DNA from: Thraustochytrium sp. TN22
Taxonomy: Eukaryota > Sar > Bigyra > Thraustochytrida > Thraustochytriidae
Assembly: GCA_013306675.1 (NCBI GenBank)
Contig: JABLUY010000114.1
Location: 49,855-113,854 of the forward strand
Length of the DNA: 64,000 bases
Reading direction: 5' to 3'
Part shown: positions 47,017 through 58,176 of the stretch, piece after piece
Layout of the letters: every line of letters begins with the position of its first letter
Position numbering within the stretch: position 1 is the stretch's first letter
Translations under genes and position numbers: made by a program
The notes under the pieces: generated by a model
Database searches by the model: none
What the model saw: the letters and a program-made list of their open reading frames with translations, nothing else
Told to the model about the DNA's origin: nothing

Positions 47017-49107
47017 CTAAACAGAGAGCGAGCCATCGCGAAAGTCCGAGCGGCCAATGTGGGCGTTGACGAGGACGGGCTTGCGGTCCTGGCGAGCAAT
47101 GCGCTGTGCCTCGCGCAAAATGGCCTTGGAGTCCTCAGCGGGGGACTCGATGCGCAGGCCGTGGCCGCCGAGGGCAGCAGCGGCGCGGTCATAATCGACG
47201 TATTCGAGCACGGTGGACACGTCGTCCTGAAACATGTTGACCTGCTCGCGCTCGATCTGGGTCCAGCAGGCGTCGTTGCCCACGAGGGCGAGCACGCCGG
47301 CGCCGTGGCGCGCGAAGGTGTCGAATTCGAGGAGCGAATAGCCGGCGGAACCGTCGCCCCAGATGATCCAGACCTGCTTCTCCGGGTAGAGAAGGGCGGC
47401 GCCGAGCGCGAAGCCACCGCCGACGCCGAGCGTACCAAAGGCGCCCGGGTCGAGCCAGGAGAGCGGCTTGGGCGGGCGCAGCACGTACGAGCCCGTGGCG
47501 ACGAAGTCGCCGCCGTCGGCAACGAGAATGGCGTCGTCGCCGAGGACGTCGTCGAGGTCACGGAAGAGCTGCAGCGGGTTGACGAGCGGCTGACCATTCT
47601 TGGCGTTGCGGCCGAGGGCGGGCGCGCCGGCCTTGACGGCGTTGGCGCTCTCGGTGGCCTCGTCGCGGTCGCGCAGGCGCTGAACCCAGGGCGCGAGGGT
47701 GGCGGTGCGCGCGGTGGCGGCCGTGGCGGCGCCCTTGGCGAGCGCCTGGGCGAGCGCCTCGATGAAGTCGGACGGATCGGAGAGCACGGCGATCTCGGGC
47801 TTCCAGAAGAGGTCGGTGTTGAGCTTCTGCTCCTCGGGCGAGCGGTTGACGTGCACGACGCCGCGGCGCGGGAGCGCCTGGCCGTACTGCAGGCGAAAGT
47901 CAACGCTGACACCAAATAGGCAGACGAGGTCGGCCTCCTGGAGCGCCTTGCCGCGCTTCTGGCGCACGTGCAGCGGGTTGTTACGACCGAGCAGGCCGCG
48001 CGCCATGCCGCCCAGGTAGCACGGCACGCCGAGGGCGCCGAGCGCGGCGGCCAGGCGGCGCGCGCCGTCCTGGCCGTGCAGCATGCACTGCGACTGCAGC
48101 ACAAAGACGGGCCGCTTGGCGGCGCGCAGGCGGTCCGCCACGCGCGTCACGTCGGCCGCGGCGGGCCGCGGGTACTGCACGGGAAGCGGGGAGAAGTCGT
48201 AGTCGGTGTCGTGGGCGCCGGCGTGCAGCTGGGCCTGCACGAGGCCGAAGAAGGCGCGGCGCGAAAACGGCGGCGCGCGCTCCGGAGGCACCTCGACGAG
48301 CACGGGCGCCTCGGGCGTGCGGCTCGCCACAAAGGCGCGCGCGTCCATGCCCTGCGCGACCGCCTCGCGCGGCACGAGCACGCGGCCCAGGTCGGCCTCC
48401 TGCACCTCGCGTGCGCGCAGGCGGTCGTGCGTGCCGGCCTGCGGCAGCAGTTCCAGCACCGGGTAGAGCACGTCAAGCGGGAGCTCCACAAAGACCGGGC
48501 CCGGCACGCCGGAAACCGCCTCCTGGAAGGCGCGGCGCAGCAGCGGCACCACGTCGCGCACCGTGCGCGCCGAGGCGGTCCACTTGCAGATGGGCCGCAG
48601 AAAGGACAGGTGGTCAATGTCCTGCAGCGCGCCGCGGCCCTGCGTCAGCGTGGCCGCAGCGCCGCCCAGCAGCACCAGCGGGCTCTGCGCCATGGCCGCG
48701 TTCTTGAGCGCCGTCACCGTGTTGGTCACGCCCGGGCCGGCCGTCACCGCCGCCACGCCGGGCCGCCCCGACAGCCGCGACACCGCGTCCGCCGCGAACA
48801 CGGCGTTCACCTCGTGCCGCACGTCCACGATGCGGATGCCCTCGCGCTTGCAGCTCACCAGGAACGGGCTGATGTGCCCGCCTGACAGGCAAAAGATAAA
48901 GTCCACGCTGTGCGCCTTGAGCACCTCCGCGACCAGGTCGCCGCCGTGCCGCTCCGTCATGGCCACATTCTGCGTGGCCACGCTCCATGCGTCGCGCGCC
49001 AGGTCCACCACACCCCGCGTCTCCTCGCGCTCCACTCCGCTGCCCTTGCTCTCGCTCCCGCTGCCGCTCTCCAGGTGCCGCCGCACGGCCGCCACGCGCC
49101 GAGACAT
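47017..49107 (-). CDS. ILVBL: ILVBL / 2-hydroxyacyl-CoA lyase 2-like ThDP enzyme
   Basis: 696 residues from the ATG at 49107; the open frame reaches 49581 but the added 158 residues are unconserved. It is a three-domain thiamine diphosphate enzyme. The N-terminal Pyr domain has GGHISPFLV, catalytic Glu99 in [12 protein letters not shown], and [20 protein letters not shown]. The central domain has [20 protein letters not shown]. The C-terminal PP domain has [33 protein letters not shown] and the GDGS...GND metal/ThDP motif, ending [12 protein letters not shown]. These stretches match ILVBL rather than true acetolactate synthase. In animals ILVBL (HACL2) is an ER enzyme cleaving 2-hydroxy fatty acyl-CoA during alpha-oxidation. 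No clear N-terminal membrane anchor is seen here, unlike the animal protein. Confidence 0.94.
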   Translation of the reverse strand: MSRRVAAVRRHLESGSGSESKGSGVEREETRGVVDLARDAWSVATQNVAMTERHGGDLVAEVLKAHSVDFIFCLSGGHISPFLVSCKREGIRIVDVRHEVNAVFAADAVSRLSGRPGVAAVTAGPGVTNTVTALKNAAMAQSPLVLLGGAAATLTQGRGALQDIDHLSFLRPICKWTASARTVRDVVPLLRRAFQEAVSGVPGPVFVELPLDVLYPVLELLPQAGTHDRLRAREVQEADLGRVLVPREAVAQGMDARAFVASRTPEAPVLVEVPPERAPPFSRRAFFGLVQAQLHAGAHDTDYDFSPLPVQYPRPAAADVTRVADRLRAAKRPVFVLQSQCMLHGQDGARRLAAALGALGVPCYLGGMARGLLGRNNPLHVRQKRGKALQEADLVCLFGVSVDFRLQYGQALPRRGVVHVNRSPEEQKLNTDLFWKPEIAVLSDPSDFIEALAQALAKGAATAATARTATLAPWVQRLRDRDEATESANAVKAGAPALGRNAKNGQPLVNPLQLFRDLDDVLGDDAILVADGGDFVATGSYVLRPPKPLSWLDPGAFGTLGVGGGFALGAALLYPEKQVWIIWGDGSAGYSLLEFDTFARHGAGVLALVGNDACWTQIEREQVNMFQDDVSTVLEYVDYDRAAAALGGHGLRIESPAEDSKAILREAQRIARQDRKPVLVNAHIGRSDFRDGSLSV

Positions 49108-49606
49108 GGTGGCTGGGTGGGTGCTCGCCGCCGCGAGGCTCGGGTCCGGGTCGCGCGCGCCTTCGCAGCCTAGACACCTGGCCTGCGCGGGCGCGGCGGC
49201 TTGGCCTCGCTTGGCCTCGTACACCACGCCGCACTGCGCCACGCCGCGCCAGAGCGCCAGCTTGTGCAAAGGATTTGCACGCTCGCGCAGCGTCCGCCGA
49301 GTCCGACTCGGACCGACCTTTACGGCTGCGAGACGCACGGAGACTCCGTCGGAGAGCTCGAGAGCGGTCTGACGGTGACTCGGACGAACCCGGCCGTGAC
49401 AACTTGCCTGGCAGTGTAGGAAGACTCCGAGTCGGACACGCTGCGAAAGCTCGGCCGGGCCCGGGTTGCAACCCAATGACGACTCGGAGACCTGGCCGCC
49501 CACGAGAGCCACGTACTCCAAACGAAGTTGAGTCCTAAATTTGTGGTGTCGTTCATCAAGAAGCGGGCGCCTTGTCAACACTCGCTGGGAGCAGAAAAGA
49601 GATCAG

Positions 49607-49692
49607 GAGCCTTTTGCGCGGAGCCTTTTGCGGAGCCTTTTGCGGAGCCTTTTGCGGAGCCTTTTGCGGAGCCTTTTGCGGAGCCTTTTGCG
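49607..49692 (+). repeat. 12-bp tandem repeat (GAGCCTTTTGCG)
   Basis: Seven copies of GAGCCTTTTGCG; the first is separated from six perfect ones (49621-49692) by two bases. In the plus-strand frame it would read as Ala-Glu-Pro-Phe repeats, but the surrounding ORF (49528-50055) is not convincing. Confidence 0.97.
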
Positions 49693-50104
49693 ACCGACGC
49701 GTTGAACACAGTGCCAAGTGGCAAGGCATGCAGCCCAGACAGACACTCCGGATGCCGACCCGAGAGCGCCCTGCGCATCGAGCTCACGAATGCTGCACGT
49801 GAACTCTTTGTAGCTCTTTGTAGCTGTACAGCATCGTTGATGACGTTGAAACAAGGCACTCTGCGGTCCTGTCCGTCGGTGGCGGCCAAGTTGTGCAGAT
49901 TGACATCTTCTCTTGCACGCGGCTCGAGCGGCTTTCGCGACGAGGACTACGCATTCGCATTCACACAGAGCAACCTTGCGCCACCAGCTTCGCGAAACCT
50001 TCAAAACGCAGGACTCCGCCGGAAAAAGTCCGAGCCCCTCCAAGCTGTTGCATAAAGATGACGTGGTGCGATAACAATGGCACGACGCCGAGAGAATGTC
50101 GCGC

Positions 50105-50259
50105 GGGGTGTCCAAGAGGTGCTCAGAGGCTCCTTACGAAAGTGCTGCCTCGGGCTGCTGTGCTCGCACATTTGTGCAGACCGGGGTGTCCAAGAGGTGC
50201 TCAGAAGAGTCTTTCCTCCTGCTGCCTCGGGCTGCTCTTGCACATCTGCGCAGCCCGGA
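50105..50259 (+). repeat. Imperfect 78-bp tandem duplication
   Basis: Two successive copies starting at 50105 and 50183, each beginning GGGGTGTCCAAGAGGTGCTC and containing GCTGCCTCGGGCTGCT and CACAT-TG-GCAG. Copies differ by small substitutions. Confidence 0.9.
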
Positions 50260-53199
50260 CGCAAGTTGACAACATGGGACGCGGCAACTTCAAGTTGTGC
50301 GCGAGGGTGCCGGCAGGCACTCTTTGTGAGGTCGGTCGGTGAGAGAGGAACTTGCAATGGCATCGTCGAGCTGCAAGGTCGAGCTATACTGGATGGATGG
50401 ATGCCGGTCAATGAAGACGACACGGGCGTCGAGCGGGATCTAGCAAGTGAGAAGCAGGAGAGCGACGAGCAGCAGCGTTTGCTCACACAACCCTTGTTGG
50501 CCCCGACCTCTCTGCCGCGTCAGCGGTGGAGGGGCGGGACTGTTTTTCGTTTGGTTTGCAACCACTTCGGCAGTGCTGCAAGGAGGCAGCATGCATTCCA
50601 GCAAGTTGCGAGTATCGAGTGCCGCATGTGGCACTTCACTGTCACTCCGTACTACGGAGCCCCACCCCGGCGCTTCCGCTCTCGCGGACAGCGGCGGCTC
50701 ACAAGACCCCCCCCTACCCCGACGGTGAGGTCCTAGAACCTAGGACCCGAGGATATTTGCCGCGGACGCCCGCGGTCACCCCCTCCCTCCGACGTGCAAG
50801 GCGGCGCAGGCCGCGCAACCCACGGAGAGACCGGAGCCAGGCGACGCGAGGCGGGCGCCAGGGTGCAGGGTGCGAGTAAGAACTTTGGACCGCTCCGCGT
50901 ACCTCGACGTCGTGAACTGCGGGACGGCCAGCACCGCTCTACCAAGTTGGGGTGCGACTTCGCCCTCACAGGTGGCGCGCAAGTAGAGCGAAAAAGGAGA
51001 AAGTGGAGTTGGCAGCGTGCGCAGCGCACAGCGCACACTGCGCGCAGCGCGCAGCAGCAACGCCTCCGCCTCGCGCGACGCGAGTCTCGACTCGTACTAT
51101 CTCTCTCTCGTCTTGCACCTTGCAAACTCTCGTTTCGCAAGGCTCTCCCTCTCTCGTGCGCGCGCCGCGCGGGCACGAAGCCTGCGGCTGCAGTGCAGCC
51201 TCCGCGCTTCTCGCCGTGCGCTCGCTCGCTCGCTCGCTCGCTCGCTCGCTGCCTTGTGCGGCTCGGCTCGGAGCCTCGCACTGCAGGCTCGCAGGGTGCC
51301 GACCGAGTGCGTCGCCATACGGCCCGTGGGAAGGCGCAGGCTTGTAGCAAACAGGCGAGGCTGTCGCCGTAGCTCTGCCGGTTGGCGGGCGGTTGTGCGC
51401 GGCGCCCGGCTGGTCATGGTGGCTGCTGGGGCGACGGCGTGGCGCACTGGCAGCGCTGCGCTGCGCGGCTCTGCGTTCGTGCGGTACCCGTGCGAAGCCG
51501 CGCCCGTGCGGCGGCCCGGACAAGCGCGGCCAGCCGGCCCGTCCCACGGTGCGAAAAGCAGCGGGACGGATCGCCCTCGACCCGGACCCGGACCAAAAAC
51601 TGCCGGCCGACCGCGAGGCCGGGATGTGGAACGGAGGCCATCATCAAGGCCCAGGATCGGGAGCGAGCCTGCCCAGCCACCAGGGCCAGGGCGACGTGCC
51701 GACGCGAAGCTTTCCCCTCCTGCTTGGCTACCTACCACCTGGCCCGCGCAGAAAGCTAGCTCGTAGGCGGCACGCCAGCTAGCTGGCTAGCTAGCTAGCT
51801 AGGGACAGAACGGAGCGGACCACCAGCCAGCCAGCCGGGCGGCACTGCACCGCAGGCTCAGGCTGAGACAAGCGCCGAGAGCGGGGCTGGTCCTTCCGGC
51901 GCGAGTGTGGGCTGCCTCAGGCTCGCCGCGTCGGCGCTGAGCTGCAGGAGTGCTGGTACCTCCGAAGTTGAACGACTGACATGAGTTTCCGCGCTGTTGC
52001 CGGCCTGGGCCCAGTTTCCTTGATGCTTCGCGTGACTTGCGCTCGCTCGCTTGCTTGCTCACGGTCCAATGCTCAACTGCCAGAAGAGAAAACGCAAGCT
52101 GAGCCGAGGAAGCAAGCAAGCAAGCAAGCAAGCGAGCACTGCGACGGCGGCGCGCAGGACCATGAGCACCGTGTCCCGATCTTGCCCGCCCGCCCTCGCT
52201 CCCTCGCTCGCTCGCTTTCTCGCTCGCTTTCTCGCTCGCTTTCTCGCTCGCGACGCTTCCAGGACCTAGGGTCCTTGCCAGGCTTGCCCGCCTTGCCCGC
52301 CCGCGGCCCGCCAGAGCCTGGCGCAGCAGGAAACTTGCGCCGGCGATTCGGGCCCTCACTCAGGCTGCCCTTCGGAAGCCTCTTCCATCCTCCGTGGCCG
52401 CTGCGGCTGCGTTGCTTGCCCTGCTCGGCCTGCCTGCCGGCCGGCAGCCAGCTATTGTGACGCCGCGGAGAGGTACGGTATCCGAGTGCCGGCGCGAGCT
52501 GAGACTTGGCGGTCGACCCGGCCTAGCGGAAGTACCACTGCTACCACTGCAGTACCGTAGCGCTCCCACTGTCAAGACTCCTTCAAGGCCTCCCTCCAGC
52601 GCCACGCCGCCACGCCCGGCGTGTGGCCGCCCACCGCTGGCGCGAGCCCCGCCCACGCGCCAGGCCGCGCTCTTGACCGTGCCGGCTGCGGTGGCCGGCA
52701 TCCCAGCAGCCAGCCAGCACCAGCCATTGTGAAACGGAGCCACGACTTCTTCGGAACCGCCGACGGCCGCGCTCATTCACAGCGCCAGGACTCGGACGCG
52801 GCCAGCCCGGGCGCCAGCCTGCGCAGGAACTTGAAACCTGAGCGCGCCTCTGATCTGAGTTGCCGCGTTGCGCGCTGATGAATCCCTGCTAGCTGGCAGA
52901 GCTCGACAAGCCTCGACAACTCGCGTGCGACGTGCCGCGTGCGTGCAGTGGGCCCACGCGCCACTAAAGGGCCCGGCCCAGCCGGCGCCTGACCCGGCGC
53001 CGCACTGCCACTACTGCCACGGCGGCCAGCCCCCGCGCGGCGCGGCGCGGCGCCGCGCGGCGCGGCGCGAGACCGGCCGTGGCCCGCCGCCTGGCTGCGG
53101 CTGCGGCTGCGGCTGCGGAGCGGCCGGCCGGGTCCCAGGCACTGAGGCACGGTCGTCCTATCGATTTGAAAAGGCCTCCGGGGCCGGGCCGCACGGCGC

Positions 53200-53232
<33 letters not shown>

Positions 53233-53320
53233 CGGCGCGGCGCGGCACGGCGGCGTGCCGCGTGCGGGAGGCCAGTGGAGCGAGCTCTGGCACGCTGGCA
53301 CGTAGGTGGACGGGACGGGG

Positions 53321-53351
<31 letters not shown>

Positions 53352-54862
53352 TGCCAGGCCCAGCCCCCCCACTCCTGCAGTGGCGCCTGGGAAGCGCGAC
53401 GGCCGCCCGGCACGCACGCTCGCCCCGCTCGCACGTGGACGCACGCACCGCCCGTCACCGTCACCGCACGCAGCGAGCTCGCAGCGCCTCGCAGCGTGGC
53501 GCCCGGCCGTGGCGGAAAGCGGCCTGCTGCACTGGCGCTGGGCTGCCTGGCCCGGCCTGGCCCAGGCCTGGCTCGCGCGGGCTCACGGGCCTCTTCGGAT
53601 TTCTGAAAATCAAATCTTGGTTTTCCGGCGACGGGCCTTGGCAAGCGCAGCCTGAGCGCGCGGCGCGGCGCGGCGCGGCGCGGCGCGGCGCACGGCAGCG
53701 CAGCGCAGCGGCAGCGCGGCGCGGCGCGGCGCGGCGGCTGGCAGGCAGCAAACGGCAGCAAGCGAGCTGGCAGGCTCGCAACTAACAGGGGGCGACTCGC
53801 GGCGCCGTGGTCCCGTCTTGAACCCGACCAGCAGCTAGCGGGCAAGCAGGAACGCAAGCAAGCAACTACCAAGCAAGCTACCGAGCAAGCAACAGGCAAG
53901 CAAGCAAGCAAAAAAGCAAGCACGCAATAGCAAGCAAGCAATCGGGACCGCGCCTCCTCGCTGCGCCTCGCCTCGCCTTCTCTCGCGCCGGCCAGCCAGC
54001 TCGGCTGGCCATCCCACTCCTCGCGCGCGCGAGGCTCGCGGCGGCGCGCTCCGTCGCGCGCCTCCAACGCTGCGCGGCGCGGCGCGGCGCGGCGCGGCGC
54101 GAGCGCGGCGGCGCGGCACGGGCACCACCTCCCTCCCCTCACTCACCTCAGCTCATTCATTCCCCCAAGTCCTGCCTGCCTGCCTGGCTGCCAAACCGGG
54201 GGCACAAGTCGTCGCCGCGCCAGCCGCGCCGGGCGCAGACAGACCGCGCGCCAGGCGCCCGGCGCGCGCGGGCGGGCGGGCGCTCGGCCGGCCGCGCGGC
54301 CGCCGCCGCCGCAGCGCGCAGCGGCCGCCGCGCGCCTCGCCCTCTCCGCCGAGCAGAGGCGAGGCGAGGCGAGCGAGGCGGGGCGGGGCGGCAAGGGCGG
54401 GTCGCATTCTCGCCGCGGCGCAGCCCAAGCAGAGCAAGCAGCGGCGCGCCGCCGCGGCCGCATCCCTCGACCCGCGCCGCTCCAGCCTCGCGAGCCGCGG
54501 CGCGGCCGGGCAGGCAGGCAGGCAGGCAGGCAGGTCCGCAAGCGAGCCGCGGCGCCTTGCCGCGCCGCGCCGCGCCGCGCCGCGCGAGGCAGGCGGCGGC
54601 GCGCCCCGGGACCGAGGGAGAGGGCGGGAAGAGAGGCGGAGGAGGAGGCCGGCGGCGCTCTCTGGCGGCGGCTGCACGCGCTGCGCAGCGCAGCGCAGCG
54701 GAGCGCAGCGAGCGCCGCAGAGGCGGGGCAAGTCCCGGACCGGCGGCCGGGCGCGGCGCGGGCAAGCTGCCCGCGCGGCGCGGAGGCCGGGCGCGGGCGC
54801 TGGATGCGCGGCGCGCGCGGCGGCTGCCGCGCGCCCGCGAGCCCCCCGCCGCCCGGCCCTCG

Positions 54863-57049
54863 ATGAGCTCGGGCAGTGCGGGTCCTGGCCCCGTCTCGCG
54901 TATTGACGCGCGCCACCACGACCAAGACAAGGACGAGGACGGCGCCAGCGCCAGCGCCAGCGCCAGCGCCAGCGCCAGCGCCAGCGCCAGCGCCAACAGG
55001 AGCCATCGCGCTGCTGGCACGAACTGTGCGGCCAGCAGCAGCAACAGCGCCGCTGCCACGAGCGGGGCTGCCGCTGCTGCGGCCCCTGCCGCTGCTGCGG
55101 CCTCGCACGCCGTTAGCAAGCTGCTGCCACGGCACCTCCACGAGGACAGCAAGCAGCGCGACGAGGAGGAAGACGAGGACGAGGACGAGGACGGCGATCT
55201 GCGCCGCGCGCTGCTGCGCCAGCAGCTCCAGCTCCAGCAGCGCCATTTGCAGCCCCGACCAGACACCGTGTACGAGGGCGAGTCGCCTGCGCTAGGTAGC
55301 CTCGCAGGCCTACTGCGCGGCACCGCGACGCCGGAGGCCAGCGCAGACGCCGACACGGCGCCTGACGGCCTTAGCGAGGTTGCCAGGGTTATGCTCAATC
55401 TCGAGATGGAGCGTCGGCGCATGCAGCAGCAGCAGCAGCAACAACAACAGCCGCAACAGTTTCGTCCACAACAATTTCAGCAGCAAGCCTGGGCGCCGTA
55501 CCCGACGATGCAGCAGCAGCCGCCGCAGCAGCAGCAGCAGCAACATCATCATCAACAACAACAACAACAACATCGACAGCAGCAGCAACATGATGCAGCC
55601 GACATGAGCGGCGCGAACTCGCAGCACTCGCTGCTGCAAAGGCTGCTTGCACAGCACGCTCAACAGCAGCAAATACACGAACAACCTCGCCAGCACCAAG
55701 AGTATCAGTCTGTCACCCAACGGCAGCAACCACAGTTTCGCCAGCACCCACATTTGGGCACGGACATGGGAGAACCCGCGCGGACAGGAACGCCGAGCGT
55801 CCTTGACGCACTTTTGCGCCAGGTTGGCTCACCACGATCGACCTCAGACGGGGACGCCACGGGCGCCTCTGCGGCCGCCGCGCACAACTTGCGCGCGTCC
55901 ATCACGCCCTCGCACACGCCGCCGCTGCCGCCGCCGCCGCCACCACCACCATCAGGACCAGCACAACCATCGTCCATGGCGCAGCACCAACAGCAACAGC
56001 AGCAACGTAGCCTGCGGGAGCTCCAGGAGCTTCGACAGATGCAAATGGGTCGACCGCCCTCGCCGCAGCCCGGTGGACTGCCATCAAACCTGGCAGCTCT
56101 CCTCGCGAACCTACAGCAGCAACTCCAGTCGCAGCAAACCCAGGTGAGGCCCCCGTTTCCCCCACAGCACCTACAGCACCTGCATCCCGGGCAGCCTGGC
56201 ATGGGAGCCGGCGCCATCGGGGCCGCAGCGCTGCACTCGACCGGCCCGTCCACGCCGCACGCGCGCGCCGACCTGCCGCACATCGAGCTGCCCGTGTCGA
56301 ACGACATCAAGCCCGAGCCCGTGTTCCTCGACTGCCCGCCCGCCTCGCAGCGTATCAAGGGCAAGGTTTACATGGTACGCGGCTCCGTCAAGCGCTGGGA
56401 CGGCAAGCGCTTCGCGCGCTGCTGCGAGATACCCTCCTGCACCAAGCTCGCGCAGGGCCCCACCAACTTTTGCAAGTCCCACGGCGGCGGCACGCGCTGC
56501 CGTGAGGAGTCCTGCAACCGCGCTGCGCGCGGGGGCTTCATGTACTGCAGCATCCACGGCGGCAGCGGCGGCAGCCCCGAGGCCGCGTCCCCGCAAGCCA
56601 AGCGCCGCCGACGACGACGACGACGCAAACGCCGCGACCGTCATGGAGACCCCGGTGACGACGAGAGCAGCAGTGGCGGCGACTCTGGCAGCTCCGCCGA
56701 CAGCGGCGACAGCGACAGCGACAGCGAGGACGACCGCGAGGCACGCGCTGCAGCCGCGGACGACGACCGCGACGGCCCCGCAGCCGGTGACAACGACAAT
56801 GACAACGACAACGACAACGACAACGTCTACGCCACCAGCGAGGCCTCCCTGGCCAAAAGCAACGGCGTCAGCAACTCCGGCGCCTCCATCGGTTCGGACG
56901 TGCCGCTTGCGCGGCCCGTCGACCTGCCCAGTCTCGCAAAAACAGCACATCCTCCCGGCCAAGACACTGCTCCCGTCAAGGCCGAGCCTGCCGCCGAGGA
57001 CGACGCCGCCACCGCCGACGACGCCAAGGCATCCGTCAAGGCTGCTTGA
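54863..57049 (+). CDS. PolyQ protein with WRKY19-like zinc cluster (putative transcriptional regulator)
   Basis: 728 residues from the ATG at 54863; the frame is open from 54557 but the extra 102 residues are Arg/Ala-rich. The N-terminus holds an Ala-Ser hexanucleotide repeat (54943-54994), then long Gln-rich tracts (about 185-260 and 375-420) and a Pro run. At residues about 500-570 lies a compact Cys/His region: RCCEIPSCTKLAQGPTNFC, then KSHGGGTRCREESCNRAA and FMYCSIHGG, with Cys pairs and HGGG. This repeated C-x4-C...C-x2-H-GGG pattern is the one seen in plant WRKY19-like and stramenopile cysteine-rich regulators. A basic (Arg/Lys) cluster that could be a nuclear signal and an acidic tail follow. 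Likely a DNA-binding or transcription-linked protein; targets unknown. Confidence 0.8.
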   Translation: MSSGSAGPGPVSRIDARHHDQDKDEDGASASASASASASASASANRSHRAAGTNCAASSSNSAAATSGAAAAAAPAAAAASHAVSKLLPRHLHEDSKQRDEEEDEDEDEDGDLRRALLRQQLQLQQRHLQPRPDTVYEGESPALGSLAGLLRGTATPEASADADTAPDGLSEVARVMLNLEMERRRMQQQQQQQQQPQQFRPQQFQQQAWAPYPTMQQQPPQQQQQQHHHQQQQQQHRQQQQHDAADMSGANSQHSLLQRLLAQHAQQQQIHEQPRQHQEYQSVTQRQQPQFRQHPHLGTDMGEPARTGTPSVLDALLRQVGSPRSTSDGDATGASAAAAHNLRASITPSHTPPLPPPPPPPPSGPAQPSSMAQHQQQQQQRSLRELQELRQMQMGRPPSPQPGGLPSNLAALLANLQQQLQSQQTQVRPPFPPQHLQHLHPGQPGMGAGAIGAAALHSTGPSTPHARADLPHIELPVSNDIKPEPVFLDCPPASQRIKGKVYMVRGSVKRWDGKRFARCCEIPSCTKLAQGPTNFCKSHGGGTRCREESCNRAARGGFMYCSIHGGSGGSPEAASPQAKRRRRRRRRKRRDRHGDPGDDESSSGGDSGSSADSGDSDSDSEDDREARAAAADDDRDGPAAGDNDNDNDNDNDNVYATSEASLAKSNGVSNSGASIGSDVPLARPVDLPSLAKTAHPPGQDTAPVKAEPAAEDDAATADDAKASVKAA
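54943..54994 (+). repeat. (GCCAGC)n hexanucleotide repeat in coding sequence
   Basis: About 8.5 units of GCCAGC encoding an Ala-Ser run near the N-terminus of the zinc-cluster protein. Confidence 0.9.
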
Positions 57050-57323
57050 AAGGCCCACAACATCAACCAGAGACACGCTGCGCAAGGACGAGACAGAAAC
57101 AGAGCCAAAAAGACAAACGCAGACTGACCGCCCACACCAACCCGTCCATAGCTCCTGCCAGTGCCTAGCCGACAATGTGTATCCTCGCGATGAAAGCATT
57201 TGAGTTCCTCCTGCACATCGTAGGCGCAGACAAGCGCGCGACAATCCGAGCTCACTCAGCCCCGGGGGCTTGCCCATTTCTTTACCTGCACGGCGGCCCG
57301 GGTCGACGAGGTGGTACTCATCG

Positions 57324-57356
57324 TCAACATCTGCTACTCATCGTAGCAGATGTTGA
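57324..57356. repeat. Perfect inverted repeat (14-bp arms, 5-nt loop)
   Basis: Arm TCAACATCTGCTAC at 57324-57337, loop TCATC, arm GTAGCAGATGTTGA at 57343-57356. It would form a stable hairpin in either strand's RNA. It lies about 270 bp after the zinc-cluster gene's stop, so it could mark its 3' end. Confidence 0.9.
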
Positions 57357-57778
57357 GGATCTCGTCGCGGCCGATGCGTCCGCGGCATTGCCCGTGCTGC
57401 CATCCCACGTGCAGATGACGCTCACGACGCTGCGAATGCTGAACGAGGAGAATCCAGAGCTGGGAAAAAGTTGAAAAAGTCGCCGGCGCCCGTGCCCGCC
57501 GCCTTCTGGCTGACATTATCGATGCGATGCAGCAAGCCGTCCGCGTTGTCGAATCTTGGGCACCTACGTACTGCTGGTCTCGTAGTGATGGCTTCGAGAG
57601 CGGCAGTCCGCGTTGTAGGACCATGGCATGGGAAGAGGGCGCGGATCTGTCTGTCTCTGTGGCGAACATGCCGCGGAGCACATTGGCGGCCCAGCGGTCA
57701 GCGACGCAGCGGTCGCCGTCCGTGTCGTAAGTCTCCTGGCAGGAGTCCGCCGCGCGTCCGCCGGCTCTGGCCGTGCAT

Positions 57779-58176
57779 TTATTTTGGAGTGTTGATGGCG
57801 TCGTCCATGCAGGGCATCTTCGTCAGCGCGATGTCGTCGCGGACGGTGAGGCTTGTCCCGCAGGATGCTTTAGCCATCAAGCGCCGAGCGCCGCTCGATA
57901 ACATAGGCAGTAGACACGGTGGCACACATGCTGCGGTCGCCGCCCGGCCGTCTCCGGTTCGTGACTCGTCTCGGACGCGAGGTCCACGGCGAAGGCCACG
58001 ACCCGGAGAGGGCGTGCAGGGCGTGCAGTGCGTGCAGTGCGCACGGCCGTGCGCGTGCGCGTGCGCGTCGTGCGCGTCGTGCGCGTGACCGGATAAATGA
58101 CCCCGCCGCACACTGCGGGCCCGCCCGAATCTCCATTTGCTGCAAGGGCGCTCGCCAGTCGCAACTTCGCAGCAGT
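57779..58176 (-). pseudogene. Trypsin-family (S1) serine protease 3' fragment
   Basis: On the minus strand, just after a possible AG splice acceptor (CCCTTGCAG), the frame reads ANGDSGGPAVCGGVIYP, containing the GDSGGP active-site Ser motif of S1 proteases. After a Thr/Arg repeat-coded stretch the same frame gives RVVAFAVDLASET, resembling the strand after the Ser loop. Further on, two other frames read ATVSTAYVIE and CGTSLTVRDDIALTKMPC, the first like the C-terminal TxVSxYxxWI of the family. No catalytic His or Asp exons are found upstream before the divergent PH-DnaJ gene. A truncated, frame-broken remnant is most likely; a spliced gene is possible. Confidence 0.35.

Larger units (their letters stand above)
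49108..54862. other. 5.7-kb gene-poor, repeat-rich tract
   Basis: No frame with convincing protein character over 5.7 kb; all long ORFs are Arg/Ala/Pro-rich shadows on both strands. It holds a 12-bp repeat (49607-49692), a 78-bp tandem duplication (50105-50259), (CTCG)n at about 51219-51250, (GCTA)n at about 51776-51802, (AAGC)n at 52110-52133 and 53839-53935, a CTCGCTCGCTTT repeat at 52203-52251, (GCGGC/GGGCGC)n near 53035-53065 and 53196-53250, (CCTG)n at 53321-53352, GGCGC runs at 53660-53735 and 54070-54105, and (GGCA)n at 54509-54534. It could be a promoter array, an old recombination site or non-coding RNA genes that I cannot see. Confidence 0.7.

Noticed and set aside
49528-50055. 175-aa ORF with AEPF repeats
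   Set aside because: Repeat-driven and flanked by non-protein-like sequence; kept as a repeat, not a gene.
52964-54142. 392-aa minus-strand ORF in the repeat-rich tract
   Set aside because: Composed of Arg/Ala/Pro/Cys runs translated from microsatellites; no protein-like segment.
57175-57474. Possible alpha/beta-hydrolase start (HGGPG)
   Set aside because: The motif stands alone; no nucleophile elbow follows, the frame is broken and spans the hairpin.
57877-58164. Calling an intact serine protease from the GDSGGP frame
   Set aside because: Only the active-site Ser region and downstream bits are visible, in three frames; catalytic His and Asp regions are absent, so it is listed only as a fragment.
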